From Virgifigura deserti (GTDB taxonomy: Bacteria; Pseudomonadota; Alphaproteobacteria; Dongiales; Dongiaceae): DNA of 64,000 bases. A model generated the notes under the pieces. That model made no database searches, was not told where the DNA came from, and was given only the letters and a program-made list of their open reading frames with translations. Numbering within the stretch: position 1 is the stretch's first letter; every line of letters begins with the position of its first letter. The translations under genes and the position numbers were made by a program. The stretch is taken from assembly GCA_003576685.1 (NCBI GenBank), contig QOZR01000010.1:62001-126000 (forward strand). The letters are read 5' to 3'. This document shows, one piece after another, positions 61,001 to 64,000 of the stretch.

Positions 61001-61500
61001 TGTCGTAGCCAGAGGTGGAGGGATTTTGTAAGCGTAAACCCATTCCGCTCGTTGAGCGATGCGGCAACCTCTCGCGGATCGCGTATCGGCATGATGGCTC
61101 GCGGCTCGGCGCCAAAGTCTCTGAGGGCGCTAAGCCACAAGGGAGTGAAACGGCAGATCCGAGGGTCTTTGATAACGAATAGACCCGACTCCGCAAAATT
61201 CTCGGTGAGTTCCTCTCGTATTTCACCCTTGAGCCGGCTGGCCGCCGCACTGCTATAGAGCCCCTCATCCAAGCTCCTGGTGTCATCCCAGCGCGAACCC
61301 ACCGACTTGAGGAAGTTATCGTGGGCTTCCCTCAGCCGCTCCGATTCCCAATACCCCCGTTCATTGTTGGAACTCGGAGGGATGAGAGTTCGCGGCAGAT
61401 CGGCGCCAAGCAAATTCAGGAGGCGCGTCAACCCAGAGGTTCCGCTCCTATGCATGCCCAATACGAGAAGTGCGGTTTTACGGGAACTCGACCTGCTCAA
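58012..61500 (-). CDS. Giant fusion: sulfotransferase, coiled coil, WYL-type repeats, DUF616 and GT2 glycosyltransferase
   Basis: This 1162-residue protein has, in order: a sulfotransferase-like domain (about 8-270) with PAPS loop GMHRSGTSGLTR (15-26) and RDPREVAASLNER (140-152); a long coiled coil (about 275-395); the SPAW motif (399-402); two repeats of the type FDAEWYLRQYRDVAKAG (448-464) and STSWYLKKNPDVARAG (487-502); a DUF616 domain (about 617-845; VVYTCLFGDYD); and a GT2 domain (about 860-1130) with VVLVDDCSS, ITDADC and GWEDVDMG. It may sulfate and glycosylate a surface glycan. No membrane helix is seen. Composition is low in GC. Confidence 0.82.
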   Translation of the reverse strand: MSRSSSRKTALLVLGMHRSGTSGLTRLLNLLGADLPRTLIPPSSNNERGYWESERLREAHDNFLKSVGSRWDDTRSLDEGLYSSAAASRLKGEIREELTENFAESGLFVIKDPRICRFTPLWLSALRDFGAEPRAIMPIRDPREVAASLNERNGFTLTKSLHLWLRHTLDAERGTRNIPRVFLTYDELLSDWRSAVARIGTALSVAWPRSPHEASPDIDGFITSDLRHHESNSANLCTDPEVPDLVKASQSVFLSMTRGEDTPDLRRRLDAVTAALGSSEGAFLRMVAKQEEQESHLKHMVAETRHLMIAELRQTNSQIGKQEEYLKDKIHGLEETVRQLEGTARKLEKTVHSLSESASSLNEQERALRDRIDILSDRMSKQDQKITSQKKQIESILKSPAWTAIKFLGKTKSTIATVSRPSKLARLPSRGNFRLLREFIIIRRSGLFDAEWYLRQYRDVAKAGANPLMHYIRHGWSEGRDPGPNFSTSWYLKKNPDVARAGINPCAHYIRTGREEGRASTPSISGTNLEAVKTKKGRSATQVRVAIPQDVPALQGTRESFERCGRYRSLVFLNALKESLPSLPAAEQEFLTSKINDEIERIRSAAWRDFHEKSSKGGIVVYTCLFGDYDRLKEPAFIDPEVEYICFTDSAELRSDGWRIVRLETDEPNPRRASRSTKILPHKHLPEHGFSVYVDATICITAESIKNLVVEALGEHDIGLYSHPKRNCIYEEGRYCILIGKETTQNVAPQFLRYFEEGFPPNYGLFENAFIVRRNTERIRELNELWWEEYNKGSQRDQLSLMYCLWKLDIQANAIPFGRDFRTNRYAAFEDHEYIPYLAGRAERKIPAAASIHAQNAPSLFSFVAASYDKEDAVGAYLQGIERQDYGGPIEVVLVDDCSSDKTVEIAEQFAERWRRHSQLTLKIIQNGQNVGNCGSRNIGVAAASGEVVCITDADCVPNRMFARNHSLSLRNGANVSIGPMGIEKGTEPLDSLFEALDGDPDLRIARMKLQWPKERTAFINCVTRNFCISRILLDSLDEELFDEDFAYRNSPDTGFGWEDVDMGARLFSRGNRIHFNVNAYTIHMTHSSNISQDVKARGSIRNFCRLLSRNPHIIELFPSWTNTTLGKIEKWLVDCEDRENRDLAAARKLYETNLREFWSRY

Positions 61501-61626
61501 TTGGATCCGCTCCTTGAAGTGCCTACAGTCGAGGTGCTCCGGCGGAAGTTGAAAATGTCAGTTCATCACAACGCGATTGGCCGTAGAGGTGTTCGGGAAG
61601 CGCATGTTGAATCCGGGCGAAACAAC

Positions 61627-62373
61627 TTAGGAAGCCTTTCGATAAGCGGGCATTATCTCGCTGACGGGACCGAATGCCGCGACCTTGCCTTGATCAAGCA
61701 ACACCACTTTGTTGCAAGTCCGCTCGATCAGCGATGCATTATGCGATGCCAGGACTAAGATACCGGATCGCTCCACCAATTCGTTCATCCGCTTCGATGC
61801 CTTCTCCGTAAAGCTGGCATCGCCGGCACCGATCCACTCATCCATCAGAAGAATGTCCGGTTCGACAGCAGTTGCCACAGCGAAGGCCAAACGCATGCGC
61901 ATGCCCGTCGAATAGGTATGCAGCGGCAGATTCAGATGATTGCCGAGCTCCGTGAACGCCGCGATCTCAGCTGTCCGCTGCCGGATTTCCTCAGGCGTCA
62001 TTCCCATGGCCAGTCCGCGTAGATAAATGTTCTCGTAACCCGTTGCCTCCTGGTCGATGCCTAACCGGATGTTGAGCATCGAAGTGACATGGCCATCAAC
62101 TCGCAACGTCCCGGAGGTCGGCTCGTAAATCCCGGCCAATACCCGAAGCAAGGTTGTCTTGCCAGCTCCATTCGAGCCGATGAGGCCCACGCGGTCACCC
62201 TTCTCGAACTGCAGAGAAATCCGATGCAGCGCTCTGATGACGATACGATCTTTGGAGTCTCGGCCAATTCGATTTCCGCTGCCGATCCGGAGCAAGCTCT
62301 GCTTCAGCGACCGCCCCCGCAGGCCATAGAGGGGAAAATCGACGCTGACCTTCTTTAGGTGGAGGGAAACCAT
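61627..62373 (-). CDS. Polysaccharide ABC exporter ATP-binding protein (Wzt/KpsT type)
   Basis: This 248-residue ATPase has Walker A GSNGAGKTTLLR, LPLHTYSTGMRMRLAFAVAT containing the signature YSTGM, Walker B ILLMDEWIGAGD and H-loop LASHN. The DEWIGAGD form is diagnostic of Wzt/TagH-type polysaccharide or teichoic-acid exporters. It lacks the C-terminal carbohydrate-binding domain of some Wzt proteins, so capsule-type (KpsT-like) export is likelier. It overlaps nothing and follows its permease by eight bases. Confidence 0.93.
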   Translation of the reverse strand: MVSLHLKKVSVDFPLYGLRGRSLKQSLLRIGSGNRIGRDSKDRIVIRALHRISLQFEKGDRVGLIGSNGAGKTTLLRVLAGIYEPTSGTLRVDGHVTSMLNIRLGIDQEATGYENIYLRGLAMGMTPEEIRQRTAEIAAFTELGNHLNLPLHTYSTGMRMRLAFAVATAVEPDILLMDEWIGAGDASFTEKASKRMNELVERSGILVLASHNASLIERTCNKVVLLDQGKVAAFGPVSEIMPAYRKAS

Positions 62374-62381
62374 CAGCACTC

Positions 62382-63260
62382 TCAGAGCCAATAAGGGACA
62401 CGACCTCGAAACCGCACGAACATGGGCCAGGTTACGCTCCACCCGACGATCGTGACGGCGAGGGCGAGCATCCATGTCGCAGCGCTCGGCACATAGCCAA
62501 GCAGCGGCCCGCGTAGAACTTCGACGAAATAAGTGAATGGATTAAACAGGGCCAGATGCGAGCGTGTTCCGAGTTGATCCGGCATCCAGAGGATAGGCGT
62601 CACAAAGAATGCGAGCCGCATCAGGCTGCTCACGATTGGGGGGATGTCCCGGAACCGAGCGCAGAGAATGCCAACCAGGAGCATGACCCAGACGGCGTTC
62701 GCCAGAACCAGAAGAAGGCCCGGCACAACCAACAGGCCTTCAAGACCGCACCATATTCCGAGCAATAGGGCGACGCCGACATAGACGAGCATGTTATGTG
62801 CAGCGATTACGAGATGCCGCCAAGTAAGCTGCCATACAAATAAGGAAAGTGGCGACCGGACGCTCTTGATCCACGCTTCTGCCGAGATGAACACCTTGCA
62901 GCCATCGGAAACAAGGCCGTTGATAAGCTGCCAGCTGATAAAACCTAAAGTGAGATGCGGCACGTATTCTCGGTACGACTTCCCCATCAGCTGGCCATAG
63001 AGAAGGCCGAGGGTGCAGACGAGGATCGCCAGGGAGAGCGTCAGCCAGAATGGGCCCAGGATGGACCGCCGGTAGCGCTGCCGAATGTCCTGTAGGCCCA
63101 ATGTCCCCCACAGCCGCCACATAAGACAACCTTCAATCAGGTCCCGTGCGGCAAGCCGACTAGCTGACGGCTGAACTGACTCATCCTTTATCTTCGCCCC
63201 GGTTTCATCCGCCGGTTTGACGTCCGGAACAGGAGGGCTTTGGATTACCTTGTCGACCAT
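62382..63260 (-). CDS. Polysaccharide ABC exporter permease (Wzm/KpsM type)
   Basis: This protein of 292 residues has a soluble N-terminal tail of about 45 residues (PVPDVKPADETGAKIKDE) followed by an ABC-2 membrane domain with GLQDIRQRYRRSILGPFWLTL (key residues RYRRSxLGPFW), the classic Wzm/KpsM block. It forms the export channel with the ATPase downstream. ATG 63260 is preferred because GTGGGA precedes it; a TTG start at 63281 is also open. Confidence 0.9.
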   Translation of the reverse strand: MVDKVIQSPPVPDVKPADETGAKIKDESVQPSASRLAARDLIEGCLMWRLWGTLGLQDIRQRYRRSILGPFWLTLSLAILVCTLGLLYGQLMGKSYREYVPHLTLGFISWQLINGLVSDGCKVFISAEAWIKSVRSPLSLFVWQLTWRHLVIAAHNMLVYVGVALLLGIWCGLEGLLVVPGLLLVLANAVWVMLLVGILCARFRDIPPIVSSLMRLAFFVTPILWMPDQLGTRSHLALFNPFTYFVEVLRGPLLGYVPSAATWMLALAVTIVGWSVTWPMFVRFRGRVPYWL

Positions 63261-63346
63261 TCCCACGCGAACTGACCTCAACTTGCTATAAGGGTGGCCC
63301 GAATGGTTGGCGCGTACACTGGCGTGCGCCGAAAAGTCCGGGGCAG

Positions 63347-64000
63347 CTAGCGGAGAATCATCCCAATGCCGCCACGCGTGTTCCTATCAACGCCCAGGAT
63401 ATCGTGAACATAGGTGTGAAATATCTCCAACCCTTGCGGCGCGCGGCTTTCACGCTGGATATGTTCGACCTCAAATCCCGCCCGTTTCGCGACCATTGCC
63501 AGGCTGTCTTCGGTGAAATACCAAAGATGATCACCGGTGATCACGCGCCATTCCCGTCCGTCTCGCAGGAATTCCAGAGACATCAGATTCGGTACGGTTA
63601 GAGCCAGAGCGCCACTTCGCCCAAAGCGGGGTTTTGCAAGAATGTTGCGACGGATCGCCGATAGAAAGCCGACCGGATCCTCGACATGTTCCAGAACGGA
63701 GTTCATGGTGGCCACGTCGGTTCGCTGCTCCAGCGGTTCGGCTGTCACGTCATGGTAGCGAACCTGCAGGCCCAGGGTGTCGCGGGCAAAGGTCAGAAAT
63801 TCGTGATCGACCTCGACTCCTATCGAGCGAATCCCCTTGTGCTTGAGGGCGAGCATGGACAATCCGATCCCACACCCGATATCGACAACCGGCTCCTTCG
63901 GTTTCAGCATCGCCGCCATATCGGCGATCTTGCGATACTTCTCGTAAATCCTGGGAAGATCGGGTTTTAGATCCGGCGAAAAGAATCCCCGTTCAATGGA
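63347..64000 (-). CDS. SAM-dependent methyltransferase, 5' end beyond window (partial)
   Basis: The minus-strand frame ends at 63347 and stays open to the last base of the window, so at least 217 residues are present and the true start lies outside. It has motif I VVDIGCGIGLSMLALKHKG, the acidic residue in IGVEVDHEFL and MNSVLEHVEDPVGFL, typical class I methyltransferase features. ATG 63919 is internal: the codons before it (KYRKIADMAAML) continue the family-like helix. Its role in the polysaccharide island is inferred. Confidence 0.85.
   Translation of the reverse strand, partial: SIERGFFSPDLKPDLPRIYEKYRKIADMAAMLKPKEPVVDIGCGIGLSMLALKHKGIRSIGVEVDHEFLTFARDTLGLQVRYHDVTAEPLEQRTDVATMNSVLEHVEDPVGFLSAIRRNILAKPRFGRSGALALTVPNLMSLEFLRDGREWRVITGDHLWYFTEDSLAMVAKRAGFEVEHIQRESRAPQGLEIFHTYVHDILGVDRNTRGGIGMILR

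Overview
The window is a GC-rich alphaproteobacterial chromosome segment, most like the Rhodospirillales-type free-living lineages, although I cannot name the species. The evidence is the gene order enoyl-CoA hydratase / rpsT / dnaA / dnaN / recF / gyrB, an ActS-ActR (RegB-RegA) redox pair, MmcB, an aerobic-type late cobalamin set (CobT, CobS, CobC-like), an intracellular PHB depolymerase with a Cys nucleophile, and small proteins with typical alphaproteobacterial tails. Two 60-base lines counted by hand illustrate the composition: 9001-9060 in gyrB is 44/60 G+C, while 60301-60360 in the polysaccharide region is 26/60.

Layout. 1-10240 is the dnaA region. An arsenate-reductase / PadR / MFS cassette lies between the enoyl-CoA hydratase tail and rpsT, and a rhodanese gene lies between rpsT and dnaA. 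10387-18118 (minus strand) is a compact operon-like block: two paralogous osmolyte-type binding proteins, two permeases, a CBS-containing ATPase, an isochorismatase-fold hydrolase, an M24 protein closely resembling the DMSP lyase DddP but with Gly at the catalytic Asp position, and a GlxA-type AraC regulator. It probably imports and breaks down a betaine-like or onium compound. 18488-22911 holds an HSL-type esterase, a GlxA-type regulator divergent from a winged-helix methyltransferase, and a tandem GNAT protein.

23058-35141 is mixed housekeeping: PBP1A, YgjP-like peptidase, truncated Ada, VOC protein, YcgN, PhaZ, SCO, SYLF protein, late cobalamin genes on divergent promoters, and YcaQ. 35145-39910 carries an ABC-2 exporter, UppP and ActS-ActR. 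39953-56348 carries a PQQ-type dehydrogenase, a transglutaminase-like protein, a PAS protein with a degenerate HD-GYP domain, a PPP phosphatase, MmcB, MtgA, a MATE pump, a pentapeptide-repeat protein, PfkB, an entericidin-like lipoprotein too short for ordinary ORF cut-offs, an SLC13 carrier, and a RES-domain protein overlapping a thioredoxin-reductase-like gene. Three probable gene remnants (27060-27395, 39953-40087, 50058-50372) lie in this half.

56398-64000 is a lower-GC surface-polysaccharide island on the minus strand: methyltransferases, a Wzm/Wzt-type ABC exporter and a 1162-residue fusion of sulfotransferase, coiled coil, WYL-type repeats, DUF616 and GT2 domains. The strongest candidates for something undescribed are the DddP-like operon and this fusion protein. 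I saw no tRNA, rRNA, CRISPR array or complete mobile element.
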